Shown here one piece after another: positions 5,078-5,130 of a stretch of DNA of 5,130 nt. Each line of letters opens with the position of its first letter. Position 1 is the first letter of the stretch. The notes beneath the pieces are model-generated. The model saw only the letters and a list, made by a program, of their open reading frames with translations. It made no database searches and had not been told where the DNA came from. The DNA is from Pseudoflavonifractor sp964504285 (lineage in GTDB: Bacteria > Bacillota > Clostridia > Oscillospirales > Oscillospiraceae), in assembly GCA_964504285.1 (NCBI GenBank), contig CAZDDZ010000125.1, positions 1 through 5,130 of the forward strand, read 5' to 3'. Position numbers and translations under genes: made by a program.

Positions 5078-5130
5078 GCGGGTGTAGTTCAATGGTAGAA
5101 TCCCAGCCTTCCAAGCTGGTCGCGTGGGTT
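5078..5130 (+). tRNA. tRNA-Gly(UCC), 3' end cut by the window
   Basis: Reads glycine codon GGA (and probably GGG). The acceptor 5' strand GCGGGTG (5078-5084) is followed by TA, D arm GTTC-AATGGTA-GAAT with a G-U first pair, anticodon stem CCAGC/GCTGG and anticodon loop CTTCCAA with anticodon TCC at its centre. A five-base variable loop and the 5' half of the T arm (TGGGTT) come next. The sequence stops at about tRNA position 54, so the T-loop, acceptor 3' strand and CCA end lie outside the window. A strong promoter and a clean terminator upstream make it independent of the PTS operon; more tRNA genes may follow. Confidence 0.93.

Overview
The window looks like chromosomal DNA from a Gram-positive, low-oxygen Firmicute, most likely class Clostridia and perhaps an Oscillospiraceae-type gut bacterium. 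This is inferred from three things: moderately GC-rich genes with AT-rich control regions and strong AGGAGG-like ribosome sites, an HPr that carries both His15 and the Ser46 site used by Gram-positive HPr kinase, and a typical Firmicutes tRNA-Gly(UCC). No species is claimed.

Layout: positions 1-188 hold no supportable gene, but contain a long near-perfect hairpin (56-107) and a 15-base repeat end (174-188). Peptidase T (pepT) occupies 189-1403 on the minus strand. A 237-base divergent control region follows (1404-1640), with three palindromes between 1493 and 1618; the first carries back-to-back extended -10 boxes. An alpha/beta hydrolase of the monoacylglycerol lipase/lysophospholipase type runs 1641-2576 on the plus strand and ends in a hairpin terminator that includes its own stop codon.

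The second half is one plus-strand operon: a strong promoter flanked by inverted, helically phased repeats (probable auto-operator), a DeoR-family regulator (2705-3457), two adjacent paralogous PTS EIIA proteins of the fructose/mannitol class (3514-3975 and 3981-4463), and HPr (4481-4750). The 3' untranslated region contains a 163-base interrupted palindrome (4762-4924), followed by a strong rho-independent terminator (4952-4991). A separate promoter (5015-5043) then drives a tRNA-Gly(UCC) gene cut by the window end.

How they work together: the EIIA/EIIA/HPr set consists only of soluble phosphocarriers. No EIIB, EIIC, enzyme I or phosphofructokinase gene is present, and a terminator closes the operon. 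The set must take phosphate from an enzyme I encoded elsewhere and give it to EIIB domains encoded elsewhere, or act as a regulatory relay. The gene order resembles a split version of the enteric diphosphoryl transfer protein FruB (EIIA-M-HPr). This arrangement, the phased operator, the divergent palindrome promoter and the palindromic repeat family are the points most worth checking. I found no CRISPR array, transposase, prophage gene or recognised riboswitch.
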